From the NCBI GenBank assembly GCA_016716475.1, contig JADJWG010000001.1:744001-808000 (forward strand): DNA of 64,000 nt, given 5' to 3'. Source of the stretch: Phycisphaerales bacterium. GTDB taxonomy: Bacteria > Planctomycetota > Phycisphaerae > UBA1845 > Fen-1342. Shown here in pieces: positions 25,009 to 34,559 of this stretch. The number at the start of each line of letters is the position of its first letter. The first letter of the stretch is position 1. A program made the translations under genes and the position numbers. A model generated the notes under the pieces. The model saw only the letters and a program-made list of their open reading frames with translations, made no database searches and was not told the DNA's origin.

Positions 25009-26925
25009 TCAACGCCGGTGAAATTGTCGTTCGAGGTCACGCAACGAAAGCTTGAGCGTTGTCGGCCGGCCATGCGGGCAGTGGCTGCTGCGCTCAGCAG
25101 TATCGCGCCGCTGGAGCAGCACATTGATCTCATCGGCCGTGAGCGGGTCGCCGGCCTTCACGGCCGCTTTGCAGGCCATCATGTCGAGGATGCTGTGGAT
25201 GACATGCTCAACGTTCGGTCGATTGCCCTGCTCCGCCAGCAGGTCCAGCAGGTCGCGCACAAAGCGCTCGTGGTCGACGCGCTCGAGCAGCAGGGTAGGG
25301 AAAGACTGCAACGCGACACTGGCAGGCCCGGCCGGCGTAAGTTCCAACCCGAGCTGGATCAGGGTGGCGGCATGGGCGTCGAGCACTTCCAGACGATCCG
25401 CCGGAACGCGCACGACAGGCGGCAACAACAGACGCTGGGCCTCGAGCTTGTGCTCAGTCATACGCCGGCGCAACTCCTCATACAGGATGCGCTCATGCAG
25501 GGCGTGCTGGTCCACGATCATGACGCCCTCATCCGTTTCGACCACGAGGTAGCTGTTGTGGACCTGCAACGCACGCGGCAGGGGCGGTTCGACCGCAATC
25601 GGAACCCAAGCATCATGTTCACCGGCTTCCCCCGACGCCGCAGTAGCGCCGGTGACCGCAACTTCCTCATCTGCTGAGGCCGGTGGAATGGGCGGCATGG
25701 GTGCTGGCACGGACGGTTGCCGCGGCGGCGCCTCGGCACGGTTCGCCGTCATCTCGACGGCGTCGGATGTACCGACGCCGGCACCCGCTGCAACGCCCGT
25801 TGTGGTTCCAACCGCGCCGCGCGGGGGAGCGCCGCCCCCGCTCGGCCGCACACGCGTGAAGAACTCCACCATCGCGCCGCGTACGCGCTCGCGGTATGGA
25901 TCCTGTGCCTTCGGTGGCTGTAGCGTGTGGTCGAGGCGACTGGTTAGAAAGCGATCTCTCAGCGCTGCGAGGACCTGGCCGTGAATATAGGTCGAATCCT
26001 GCCAGCGCACCTCGCTCTTCGTCGGGTGGACGTTCACATCGACCCGTGCCGGATCGATCGTGATGAACAGGAAGACAACCGGGTAGCGGTGGGGATCGAT
26101 CAGACTTCGATAGCCCTCTTTGACGGCATGCGAGACAAAACGATCGCGGACGAAGCGCCCGTTCACAAAGACATATTCCCACTTGCCCGAACCGCGACTC
26201 TCGGCCGGGGGAGCGACCAGGCCTTCCACGAGGACGCTCGATCCCTCCGATCGAATGGGCATCAGCACATCCGCCAACTCGGGGCCGTAGAAGTCGCGTA
26301 TGCGCTGCCGGTAGTCCCCCGTCGCCGCAAGGCGGTGGGTCATCCGGTCCTGGTGCCGCAGCGAAAAGGCAACACCGGGCTGCGGCAGTGCGATCCGCGC
26401 GAGCTGTTCCGTGATGTGACCGACTTCCGTCTGGTTGGTGCGGAGAAATTTCCTGCGGGCCGGCACCGCGTAGAATAGATCACGTACCTCGACCGTGGTT
26501 CCCGGGGGAGCATTGCAAGGCCGCGGCGGACTCACCTGCCCACCGACCACTGTCAACTCGTGCGCTACCTCGGTTTCCCGTAAGCGTGAAACGAGCCGCA
26601 GACGAGCAACAGAGCCAATACTCGCAAGTGCTTCACCCCTGAAACCCATCGTGTGGATATTGAACAGATCGTCGTCTGTCGCAATTTTACTCGTCGCATG
26701 TTGCTGCACGGCGAGAACAAGATCTTCCGGACCCATCCCACTGCCGTCATCAGCCACCTGGATCAACTGCCGCCCCCCGTCTTGCAACGTGATGTCAACC
26801 CGTCCGGCGCCGGCATCGAGCGCATTTTCGACGAGTTCCTTCACGACACTCGCCGGGCGCTCGATGCATTCACCGGCGGCAATGCGGCTTATCAGGGTTG
26901 GCGACAGGACACGAATACGGTTCAT
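25009..26925 (-). CDS. mutL: DNA mismatch repair protein MutL (endonuclease type)
   Basis: GHKL-ATPase that links MutS to downstream repair. ATG 26925 (MNRIRVLSPTLISRIAAGE) gives 638 residues. N-terminal motifs NALDAGAG, DDGSGM and GFRGEALASI are present. The C-terminal domain has DQHA-x2-E-x4-E (D472 onward), an ACKAAVK segment and CPHGRP near residue 617. Together these are the metal-binding signature of MutL homologues that nick DNA themselves, as in bacteria lacking MutH. A Pro/Ala-rich linker separates the two domains. The frame opens 25 codons earlier but that part is not conserved. MutS is encoded 32 kb away. Confidence 0.94.
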   Translation of the reverse strand: MNRIRVLSPTLISRIAAGECIERPASVVKELVENALDAGAGRVDITLQDGGRQLIQVADDGSGMGPEDLVLAVQQHATSKIATDDDLFNIHTMGFRGEALASIGSVARLRLVSRLRETEVAHELTVVGGQVSPPRPCNAPPGTTVEVRDLFYAVPARRKFLRTNQTEVGHITEQLARIALPQPGVAFSLRHQDRMTHRLAATGDYRQRIRDFYGPELADVLMPIRSEGSSVLVEGLVAPPAESRGSGKWEYVFVNGRFVRDRFVSHAVKEGYRSLIDPHRYPVVFLFITIDPARVDVNVHPTKSEVRWQDSTYIHGQVLAALRDRFLTSRLDHTLQPPKAQDPYRERVRGAMVEFFTRVRPSGGGAPPRGAVGTTTGVAAGAGVGTSDAVEMTANRAEAPPRQPSVPAPMPPIPPASADEEVAVTGATAASGEAGEHDAWVPIAVEPPLPRALQVHNSYLVVETDEGVMIVDQHALHERILYEELRRRMTEHKLEAQRLLLPPVVRVPADRLEVLDAHAATLIQLGLELTPAGPASVALQSFPTLLLERVDHERFVRDLLDLLAEQGNRPNVEHVIHSILDMMACKAAVKAGDPLTADEINVLLQRRDTAERSSHCPHGRPTTLKLSLRDLERQFHRR

Positions 26926-27161
26926 GCGGCTTATCATGCCCGGATTGACGAGCAACGCAACCAACGGCCAGTCCGGCCCGACTGCGACAAGCCCACCCAC
27001 TGCGCCTTGGCAGCGATTTCACCCCCCAACTTTCGGTTTCAGCAGAGTGCCCAAAGTGTTACGATGAAGGGATCAGCGGTCAACATGCTGCTCGTTTGCG
27101 GAAATCAGTCCTGCTGTGTGTGTCCATGGCCGCTTGTTGCACCACAGCGGAGGAATCGGGA

Positions 27162-30100
27162 ATGACTTCTGTGCGCCCGTCCCGCCTTGCCTTTTTTTTC
27201 CTGCTCCCCATCACAATCTTCCAGCTACCCGCAGTTCATGCCGCCGGTACGTGGATCGACGCCGCGACGGGTGGAGCCGACCCCGGTGAGCGGGCTGGTC
27301 GGGCACCCGCCACCTTCGTGCGGCAGATCGACGACTCCGGGCTGTCGGTGGCCGTGCATTGCTTCGGTTTTGAGCTGGCTGCGATCGGCACCCCGGCGGG
27401 CCCCTTTACGCAGATTCAAATTCCTGAGGCGACTGATTCCGGGGCTCCGGGCGAACCGGCCCTGCCGGTCATCCGAAAGCTCTTTGGAGTGCGACCTGGT
27501 GCGCGGGTGACGGTGGCAGCCGCGGAAAGCGGGACGCACTGGATGCGGCTCGCAGACCTGGGGCACGCCAGTCTGGTCGTCCCCGTGCAGCCGCTCGTCG
27601 AGGAGACGGACGCGGAAGAATTCACCCTGGCACTGGAAGCGTACCGGCGCGACACGTATGCACCGTCCCCCGTGGTAAGCGTGCGCGCACTGGGGATCTC
27701 ACGCGGGGTAGAACTGTACATGCTGGAAGTGCACCCGGTGACCTACAACCCGGTGCAAGGTGCCCTGCGCATCGTGCCGCACTTTGAAATTCAGCTAACC
27801 TTTGCAGGCGGCGATGCCGCGCGGACAGATCTGCGTCCGGTACCCGGCCTGCACCGCACCCTGCTGAATTCGCCCGTGGAACCGGCGGAACGCACGGCCG
27901 GAAATTACCTCATCATCACCGCACCGGCTTTCCACAACAGCGCACCGCTGAATCAGTTCATTGCGGCGAAGGAAGCACGCGGCTTTGATGTCATGGTCTA
28001 TGCGCCACCCCTCGGCACGACGCGGCCCACGATCAAAGCGTACATCGAGGGTCTGTGGAATACACCGGATGCTCCCGATTTCGTCCTGATCGTCGGTGAC
28101 GCCATCCGCAATGCGACCTCGGTGGCCGCCGAGTTCATCCCGATCTACGCCGGCGACGGCACGAAACGCGCCCGCACGGACAATCCCTATGTGTGCATGG
28201 ACGGGCCCGGCGACTGGTTGCCCGACATTCCATACGGGCGCTTCCCCGCGCGCACCGTGGCCGAGTTGCAGGTGATGATCGGCAAGACACTGGTCGTTGA
28301 AGCCGGCGATTATGACCCGGCCTATGCGCGACGCGCACTGTTCATGGGAGGCAGCGACATCTGGACAGCGGGCGAAGCGCTCAACGCCCAGATCATCAGC
28401 ACATTTCTGCAGCCGGCCGGGATCGCCGTTGACCAGATCTACGAGTCTACCGGAGCCACCGCGACCGACATCAACAACGCCATCAACCGCGGGTATTTTC
28501 TGGTGAGTTACTACGGTCATGCCGCGGGGTTTCAGGCCTGGGCGACGCCGCTGTATCGCTTTGGGGACATCGAGGCACTGCAGAACGAGAACCTCTATCC
28601 GTTCATAGCCAGCTTCGCCTGCAGCACGATCAACGTCGACTACACCGATCCGACGCAGTCGCCGGGCTTCATTGAGAAGTTGATGCTCGAACCCGGCAAG
28701 GGAGCGGCCGCCGGATACGGCTGTGCCACGAATCAAACGCCCTATACCTGGTCGCAATGGGCGAACCTGTATCGCTTCTTCTACACGTCGTTCTACGCCG
28801 ACGGCATTCGTGAGCTGGGGGTGGGTTCCATTGCCGCCGGTACCAAGTTCGCCGGCCATTACGGACCGGACAACCCGGCGTCGCAGGACTTCGTCGAGAG
28901 CTGGTACATGCTCGGTGATCCGAGTCTGCGCCTGCCCGAACCCCCGGCGTCGAACTACCTGATGCTCGTGCCGGAGGCCTGGTCCAACAGCGCCCCGGTG
29001 CTCCAGTTGCAGGCCGCCCGCGCCGCGCGCGGCCTGAATGTGGTGAAGCAGGTCGTGCCGGCCGGTACCACGCGCGCCGCGATCAAGGAGATGGTGAAAG
29101 CCCGCTGGGGAACCAGCACGGCGCCCGATTACCTGCTGATCATCGGTGACACGGCCGGCCAGGTGTCGGCCACGGCCACCACGATTCCCCATTGGAAAGG
29201 CGTCGGCAGCAAGCAGGCCACGACGGATCTGCCGTATGCCTGCATGGATGACGGCGATGACTGGTACCCGGAATTCCCGGTCGGACGGTTTCCGGCCGCC
29301 ACGTTATCACAACTCGAGGCGATGGTCGAAAAGACGCTGAAGCTCGAATCCGGCGATTACCCCGATCCGGACTACCTGCGCCGGGTTACGTTCCTCGCGA
29401 ACCCCGACACCAACGGAACGGCGGAGCCCACGGCGGAGTGGATCATCACGAATTACCTCGAACCCAACGACTACGCGCCAACCCGCATTTACGCCGCGCA
29501 GGGCGGTACGACTGCGCAGGTGGCCGCCGCACTGAACAGCGGCAGTCTGCTGACAACGTACATGGGACACAGCGGTTCCTCCGGCTGGTGGGACCCGTCG
29601 TTCGGGCAGAACGATGTGCGCAACCTCCAGAACACCGGGCTGTACGGCGTGGTTCTGGGGTGGTCGTGCAACACGAGCCACTTTGACTACGACGAGTGCT
29701 TTGGCGAAACCTGGCTGCGCGTCGCCGACAAGGGCGCCGCGGCCTACATCTCCGCTTCGGATTACATCTACTGGGGCAGTCCGGCCGCCTGGCTGCCGTC
29801 CGCCGTCCTGGAGAAGGCCTTCTTCCGGGCGTTGTTCGAAGAGGGAATCTGGGAACTCGGACCCGCCTGGAACAGCGCGCTCTACCACTTCCTCGAGGTC
29901 TATGGTGAGCCGGCCACCCCGGGCGGTCTGCCGACGCAGAATGCCGACATCGTACGCAACTTTTTCGAGGAGTTTGTTCTGCTGGGAGATCCGGCGCTGT
30001 ACTTGCCGCCGGACAGCAGCTTCCGCCTGACTGCAGCACCCGCATCACAGACCGTCTGCACGACACAAGGCGGCACGGCGTTTTACACGCTCCACGTCGA

Positions 30101-32105
30101 TCGATTCGGCAGCTTTGAAGAGATCGTCAGTCTCTCGCTCGATGGACTGCCAGCCGGCGCCGCGGCTGAGATCAGCGTGAATGACCTGCCGGCACCCTAC
30201 ACTTCCGTCCTCACCTTGACGGGGCTCGCGGCCGTCGCGCCGGGTTCCTATACATTGACGATTACGGCCGAGGCCGACCTGCTCGTGCGCTCGCAACTCC
30301 TCACGCTGCACGTGGCGAGCGCGGTACCCGGCGTGCCGGTGCCACAGAGTCCGGCACCGCAGGCCACGAACGTGGGGCGGCAGCCGACGCTGGCGTGGAT
30401 CGCCAGCAGCCAGGCCGTCACGTATGACGTGGTGGTGTCGCGCACGGCCACTTTCTCACAACCGGTCTTCAACGCCACGACCAGCGAAACCAGCGCCTTC
30501 GTCACCACCATGCTCGACCCCGCCACGACGTATTACTGGCGCGTGCGCGCGACGAACGGGTGCAGCAGCAGTGCCTACTCCGCTACCCACAGCTTTACGA
30601 CGCTTTCGCAGGCCGACTACTTCACGCAGCAGTTCACCGGCAATGGAAACGACTTCAACCTTGCTAACCGTACCCTGCGGTTCACGCCCGATGGCGGCGC
30701 AAACTTCTACGCGGCCTGCCTCGTCACGGCGTCCACGCTGCCGACCGACCCCGCGGGCGGCACCGCCCTGGTGCTGAGCGACGACGGCTCGCGCCAGATC
30801 CAATTCACCCCTGCCGTGTGGCTCTATGGCGTGCCCTACACCAGTCTATTCGTCAACGCGAACGGCCACCTGACCTTCGGGCAGGCCGACGGCACCTGGC
30901 AGGAGACGCTCGCGGTGCATTTCTCCCTGCCACGGATCGCCCCGCTGTTCGACGATCTGAACCCCGCCTCCGGCGGCACGATCAGTTGGAAGCAGACCGC
31001 GGATCGGATCGCCGTCACCTGGCAGAACGTACCGGAATTCTCCAGCAGCGCGCCGAACACGTTCCAGGTCGAACTGTTCCACCACGGCGCCATTCACCTG
31101 ACATGGACCGGCATCGCCTGTCGCGACGCCATCGTCGGGCTGTCGGCAGGCACGGGCATACCGACGGATTTCGTGCCTTCGCAGCATGCGAACAGCAGTG
31201 CCTGCCCACCCCCGGGGGCCTGCTGCCAGGGCAGTTTCTGCACGCTGCTCGATGAATCCGTCTGTGCCGCCCAGGGCGGAACGTATCTCGGCGCTGCCGT
31301 GGACTGCGCACCCAATCCCTGCATCTCCTACGATGCCTCGTGCCTGATCATCAGCGAGGTCGTGCAGGGTGCCGAAAGCGGAGACTGTCCGCGCTGGCTC
31401 GAAATCACCAACACGGGAACGACGGATTTCGCCTTCATTCAGGGCGGAATCATCGTGCAAACCGGTCTGAGCACACACACCGAGGTCAACGTCCCGCTGG
31501 GTGGCCTGCTGATCCCGGCCGGGCAAGCCGTGGTCATCAACTCGACCTTCGACGGCGCTTGCAGCGGTGCGTTCCAGGGCATCTACGGCTCTGTTCCCGA
31601 TGTCCAGACCCCGGCCCAGTTCGGCCATGGGCACGAGCGCCTCCTGCTTACCGATCGCGCCGACGGCGGCCGGATCATCGACATGTTCGGTCTGCCGGGT
31701 GTCGACAACCTCGGACAGCCGACGGAATTCACCCGCGGCTACGTCACACGGCGCCCCGCGTGGAACTCGGGAGCCGGCGGCGATTTCTACCTGAATGAGT
31801 GGGAACTCGGTGGCGTGGACAGTCTGGTGGGGGAGAATCCCACCGCGCTGCTGCTGACGCTGACAACGCCTGGCACACACAACGTCGATCAGGTTTGTAC
31901 ACCACACCGGCCCGGCGATCTGAATTGCGACGGTGCGGTGAACTTCTCCGACATCAGCCCCTTCATCCTCGCGCTGAAGGACACGGCTGCGTATGAGGCC
32001 GCTTATCCGAACTGTCCGTTCGCCAACCGCGACCTCAACCGCGATGGCGTGGTGAACTTCGCTGACATCAGCCCGTTCATCGCGCAGCTCAAGCGCGGTG
32101 GGTAG
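27162..32105 (+). CDS. Exported protein with two C25 peptidase domains and dockerin-like tail
   Basis: A 1647-residue secreted protein; ATG 27162 follows GGAGG and a signal peptide (LAFFFLLPITIFQLPAVHA). After a propeptide-like region (~30-240) come two gingipain-type (C25) cysteine-peptidase domains. The first has His in SYYGHAAG (~450) and Cys in IASFACSTIN (~486). The second has His in TTYMGHSG (~800) and Cys in LGWSCNTSH (~834). Then follow a beta region, an FnIII-like domain (~1056-1146), a NIDO-like domain (~1153-1340), a Cys-rich GACCQG...C module (~1346-1386), a lamin-tail-like domain (~1391-1576), and two calcium-loop repeats (DLNCDGAVNFSDISPF, DLNRDGVVNFADISPF). The role is likely extracellular proteolysis. 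Whether both active sites work is unknown. Confidence 0.85.
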   Translation: MTSVRPSRLAFFFLLPITIFQLPAVHAAGTWIDAATGGADPGERAGRAPATFVRQIDDSGLSVAVHCFGFELAAIGTPAGPFTQIQIPEATDSGAPGEPALPVIRKLFGVRPGARVTVAAAESGTHWMRLADLGHASLVVPVQPLVEETDAEEFTLALEAYRRDTYAPSPVVSVRALGISRGVELYMLEVHPVTYNPVQGALRIVPHFEIQLTFAGGDAARTDLRPVPGLHRTLLNSPVEPAERTAGNYLIITAPAFHNSAPLNQFIAAKEARGFDVMVYAPPLGTTRPTIKAYIEGLWNTPDAPDFVLIVGDAIRNATSVAAEFIPIYAGDGTKRARTDNPYVCMDGPGDWLPDIPYGRFPARTVAELQVMIGKTLVVEAGDYDPAYARRALFMGGSDIWTAGEALNAQIISTFLQPAGIAVDQIYESTGATATDINNAINRGYFLVSYYGHAAGFQAWATPLYRFGDIEALQNENLYPFIASFACSTINVDYTDPTQSPGFIEKLMLEPGKGAAAGYGCATNQTPYTWSQWANLYRFFYTSFYADGIRELGVGSIAAGTKFAGHYGPDNPASQDFVESWYMLGDPSLRLPEPPASNYLMLVPEAWSNSAPVLQLQAARAARGLNVVKQVVPAGTTRAAIKEMVKARWGTSTAPDYLLIIGDTAGQVSATATTIPHWKGVGSKQATTDLPYACMDDGDDWYPEFPVGRFPAATLSQLEAMVEKTLKLESGDYPDPDYLRRVTFLANPDTNGTAEPTAEWIITNYLEPNDYAPTRIYAAQGGTTAQVAAALNSGSLLTTYMGHSGSSGWWDPSFGQNDVRNLQNTGLYGVVLGWSCNTSHFDYDECFGETWLRVADKGAAAYISASDYIYWGSPAAWLPSAVLEKAFFRALFEEGIWELGPAWNSALYHFLEVYGEPATPGGLPTQNADIVRNFFEEFVLLGDPALYLPPDSSFRLTAAPASQTVCTTQGGTAFYTLHVDRFGSFEEIVSLSLDGLPAGAAAEISVNDLPAPYTSVLTLTGLAAVAPGSYTLTITAEADLLVRSQLLTLHVASAVPGVPVPQSPAPQATNVGRQPTLAWIASSQAVTYDVVVSRTATFSQPVFNATTSETSAFVTTMLDPATTYYWRVRATNGCSSSAYSATHSFTTLSQADYFTQQFTGNGNDFNLANRTLRFTPDGGANFYAACLVTASTLPTDPAGGTALVLSDDGSRQIQFTPAVWLYGVPYTSLFVNANGHLTFGQADGTWQETLAVHFSLPRIAPLFDDLNPASGGTISWKQTADRIAVTWQNVPEFSSSAPNTFQVELFHHGAIHLTWTGIACRDAIVGLSAGTGIPTDFVPSQHANSSACPPPGACCQGSFCTLLDESVCAAQGGTYLGAAVDCAPNPCISYDASCLIISEVVQGAESGDCPRWLEITNTGTTDFAFIQGGIIVQTGLSTHTEVNVPLGGLLIPAGQAVVINSTFDGACSGAFQGIYGSVPDVQTPAQFGHGHERLLLTDRADGGRIIDMFGLPGVDNLGQPTEFTRGYVTRRPAWNSGAGGDFYLNEWELGGVDSLVGENPTALLLTLTTPGTHNVDQVCTPHRPGDLNCDGAVNFSDISPFILALKDTAAYEAAYPNCPFANRDLNRDGVVNFADISPFIAQLKRGG

Positions 32106-32128
32106 GAGACACCGGCGAACAACTCGGG

Positions 32129-32164
32129 CGTCCTGCTGCGAGTGCACGACCTCGCAGCAGGACG
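32129..32164 (+). terminator. Perfect 14-bp hairpin between protease and GH5-like genes
   Basis: CGTCCTGCTGCGAG (32129-32142) pairs perfectly with 32151-32164 around an 8-nt loop. There is no T-run after it, so it may be a Rho-dependent or weak terminator, or an RNA structure. The right arm ends 11 bp before ATG 32176 and could cover its ribosome-binding site. Confidence 0.55.
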
Positions 32165-32175
32165 GCTGGTTTGAC

Positions 32176-33330
32176 ATGCCAACCCGCATTGTCACCTTGT
32201 GGCCAGAATTGCAGCGCACCACGCTGCTGTTCTGCATCCTGGCCCTGCTACCTTGGGCGGGCTGTGCCACGAGCACGCCCCGGCCCGCTGTCGCGCTCGA
32301 ACGTATCGTGGTTGCGGCCGACGGCCGTGGCTTCGTCGGCCGACCTTCCGGTACCCCTTTCGTCCCGTGGGGTTTCAACTACGACCATGATGAACCCGAC
32401 CATCGTCTCATCGAGGCCTACTGGCACGATGAATGGGACAAGGTAGTCACCGACTTCCGCGCCATGCGGGACCTCGGCGCCACCGTCATCCGTATTCACC
32501 TCCAGTTCGGCCGGTTCATGCCCACCCCCAGCGCGCCGGACGCGCGCGAACTGGCGCGACTGTCACAGCTTGTCTCCCTCGCCGAGGAACTTGGCCTGCG
32601 CCTCAACCTGACCGGGCTCGGCTGCTACCTCAAGGACGAAGTACCGGCGTGGTACGACACCCTTAATGAAGAAGAGCGTTGGGCCGCTCAAGCCGCCTTC
32701 TGGGCGGCGATCGCGGCGCGCTGCACCGGTCGCCCGGGGGTGTTCTGCTACAACCTGATGAACGAACCCGTCGTACCCGGAGGAAAGCGCGCGGACGGTG
32801 ATTGGCTGGGGCCACCCTTCGCGGAACGCTTCCACTTCGTGCAGTTCATCACCCTTGATCGGGCGGGCCGGCCGCGGCCACAGGTCGCAGCGGACTGGAT
32901 TCGCACGCTCACCACGGCGATCCGGCAGCACGATCCGGACACTTTGATCACGGTGGGTTTGGTGGATTGGAGTCTCGACCGGCCCGGACTGACTTCTGGA
33001 TTCGTCCCACAGGTGATCGGGCCTGAACTCGACTTCCTGAGCGTACACCTGTACCCACGTTCCGGCCAGCTTGAAGCGGCCCTGGATACGTTGTCCGGCT
33101 TTCATGTTGGTAAGCCGGTGGTGCTTGAGGAGACCTTCCCACTGCACTGCAACTTCCAGGAGATGCTCGCATTCCTCGCTGCGTCGCGGCATGACGTAGC
33201 GGGCTGGGTGTCGTTCTATTGGGGGCAAACACCCGCAGAGGCGCGCCGCAACGGTTCACTCCGTGGAGCCATCGTGGCAGAATGGATCGAGTTATTCAGT
33301 GCGGCCATGGCCACCTGGGCGGTGCCGTAG
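32176..33330 (+). CDS. GH5-like glycoside hydrolase lipoprotein
   Basis: A 384-residue TIM-barrel glycosidase carried on a lipoprotein signal (LLFCILALLPWAGC). The barrel begins VPWGFNYDHDEP and shows the cellulase-family (GH5 clan A) layout: an Asn-Glu pair N196-E197 in CYNLMNEPVV (acid/base) and a second Glu, E318 or E319, in KPVVLEETFPL (nucleophile). HLYPRSG after strand 6 also fits. The substrate is unknown; endo-beta-glycosidase or mannosidase activity is plausible. It lies 70 bp after the protease gene on the same strand, separated by a perfect hairpin. An upstream in-frame start at 32098 would overlap the protease stop and bury the signal. Confidence 0.8.
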   Translation: MPTRIVTLWPELQRTTLLFCILALLPWAGCATSTPRPAVALERIVVAADGRGFVGRPSGTPFVPWGFNYDHDEPDHRLIEAYWHDEWDKVVTDFRAMRDLGATVIRIHLQFGRFMPTPSAPDARELARLSQLVSLAEELGLRLNLTGLGCYLKDEVPAWYDTLNEEERWAAQAAFWAAIAARCTGRPGVFCYNLMNEPVVPGGKRADGDWLGPPFAERFHFVQFITLDRAGRPRPQVAADWIRTLTTAIRQHDPDTLITVGLVDWSLDRPGLTSGFVPQVIGPELDFLSVHLYPRSGQLEAALDTLSGFHVGKPVVLEETFPLHCNFQEMLAFLAASRHDVAGWVSFYWGQTPAEARRNGSLRGAIVAEWIELFSAAMATWAVP

Positions 33331-33549
33331 TGCGTGAATCCGGAGTTCGTTATAGGCCCTTGTGGGCTGTAACCTGCTTCCAAGCCGGACAATTCGGCGA
33401 ATTGCGCTTGGGAGCCGCTCAGCGGAGCGTTAGAATCAGGGTGTCAGATCCTGCAACCGTGCGCTGCACGGTGCGGCGTAGCGTAGCATGTCCGAGGAAT
33501 CAACCGCTGGTCGGCGGTCCAAAGTCCCAAGATGAGGGAGAGAAGAGCC

Positions 33550-34470
33550 ATGCGAAAATACGTGTTCGGGTGTTCGTTGGGGCTGCTGTGCGCAGCAGCG
33601 CCGGTCTTGGCTGACCTTTACAGCCAGGACTTCGAGGTCGATTCAACCGCGAACTGGGTCGTGCATACCGGCCCGTCAGATGCGGCCGCCAATTTCTTCT
33701 TCGACTACTCGACGGTCGGCATCCCGGCCGCCCCGAGCGGTGCCGGTACTCGCGGCATGAAGTTGCAGGCCAACCTCACCGGTGGTTTATTCAGCGGGAT
33801 GAGCGTTTCGCCGATCGGGCAGAGCTTCGTCGGTGATTACGTCGTCAAGTTCGACTGGTGGGCGAATTTCAACGGCCCGTTCCCCGGCGGTGGAAGCGGC
33901 TCCACCAACCTGTCGACCTACGGGATCGGCACCACCGGCGCAGCGGTCCAGTGGCCGGGCGGCGTGCAGCACAGCGTCTGGTTCGCAGGCACCGGCGACG
34001 GCGGCTCGGCCTCCGACTGGCGGGCCTATTCGAGTGCGGCGGGCACAAGCTATCCCTCCGGCAACCCCGTGTATGCAGCCAGCTCGCTCAATAACACGAA
34101 CCCCTACTACGCCGGGCTCGGCGGGGTGGCTGCTCCGGCCGCGCAGCTCGCGCTGTACCCGCAGCAGACCGGCGTCACGCAGGTTGGCAGCGGCGGCATG
34201 CAGTGGCACCAGGTTGAGATTACCAAGCAGGGTGACTTCATCACCTGGCACATCAACGGCCTGCTGATGGCGACAATCGACGTCAACACCGTCACACTGC
34301 TCGGCAGCAACATCTTCTTCGGCCACAGCGACATCAACGCCGGGTCTTCCACCGACCCGAACGCGCCTGACCTGCTCTTCACCCTGATCGACAACATCCG
34401 CGTGGTGCCGGAGCCGGCCAGTTTCGCGCTGCTCGCACTCGGCGGCCTGCTCGCCCGGCGCCGTCGATAG
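33550..34470 (+). CDS. PEP-CTERM exported protein
   Basis: A 306-residue exported protein. ATG 33550 follows GAGGGAGAG and opens a signal peptide (YVFGCSLGLLCAAAPVLA). The mature part looks like a lectin-type jelly roll (LYSQDFEVDSTANWVVHTG..., QWHQVEITKQGDFITWHING..., FFGHSDINAGSS), reminiscent of LamG-like carbohydrate-binding proteins. It ends VVPEPASFALLALGG-LLARRRR, a PEP-CTERM tail for exosortase processing. The function is unknown. A strong terminator follows. Confidence 0.85.
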   Translation: MRKYVFGCSLGLLCAAAPVLADLYSQDFEVDSTANWVVHTGPSDAAANFFFDYSTVGIPAAPSGAGTRGMKLQANLTGGLFSGMSVSPIGQSFVGDYVVKFDWWANFNGPFPGGGSGSTNLSTYGIGTTGAAVQWPGGVQHSVWFAGTGDGGSASDWRAYSSAAGTSYPSGNPVYAASSLNNTNPYYAGLGGVAAPAAQLALYPQQTGVTQVGSGGMQWHQVEITKQGDFITWHINGLLMATIDVNTVTLLGSNIFFGHSDINAGSSTDPNAPDLLFTLIDNIRVVPEPASFALLALGGLLARRRR

Positions 34471-34507
34471 GAAACACGAACCGGCGAAAACATCTCAACG
34501 TGTGTGT

Positions 34508-34537
34508 GAGGCCGTCCCCCCGAGGGACGGCCTCTTT
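34508..34537. terminator. Bidirectional terminator
   Basis: GAGGCCGTCCC (34508-34518) pairs perfectly with 34524-34534 around a 5-nt loop, followed by TTT. It sits between the convergent PEP-CTERM and DUF1858 genes and probably serves the plus-strand gene. Confidence 0.8.
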
Positions 34538-34559
34538 CATGGATCCACCACCTCGTGAC

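Noticed and set aside
27795..29192. 465-codon open frame on the minus strand
   Set aside because: Antisense of the C25 protease; no domain, signal or ribosome-binding site.
30846..32378. 510-codon open frame on the minus strand
   Set aside because: Antisense of the protease end and GH5-like start, with no recognisable domain.
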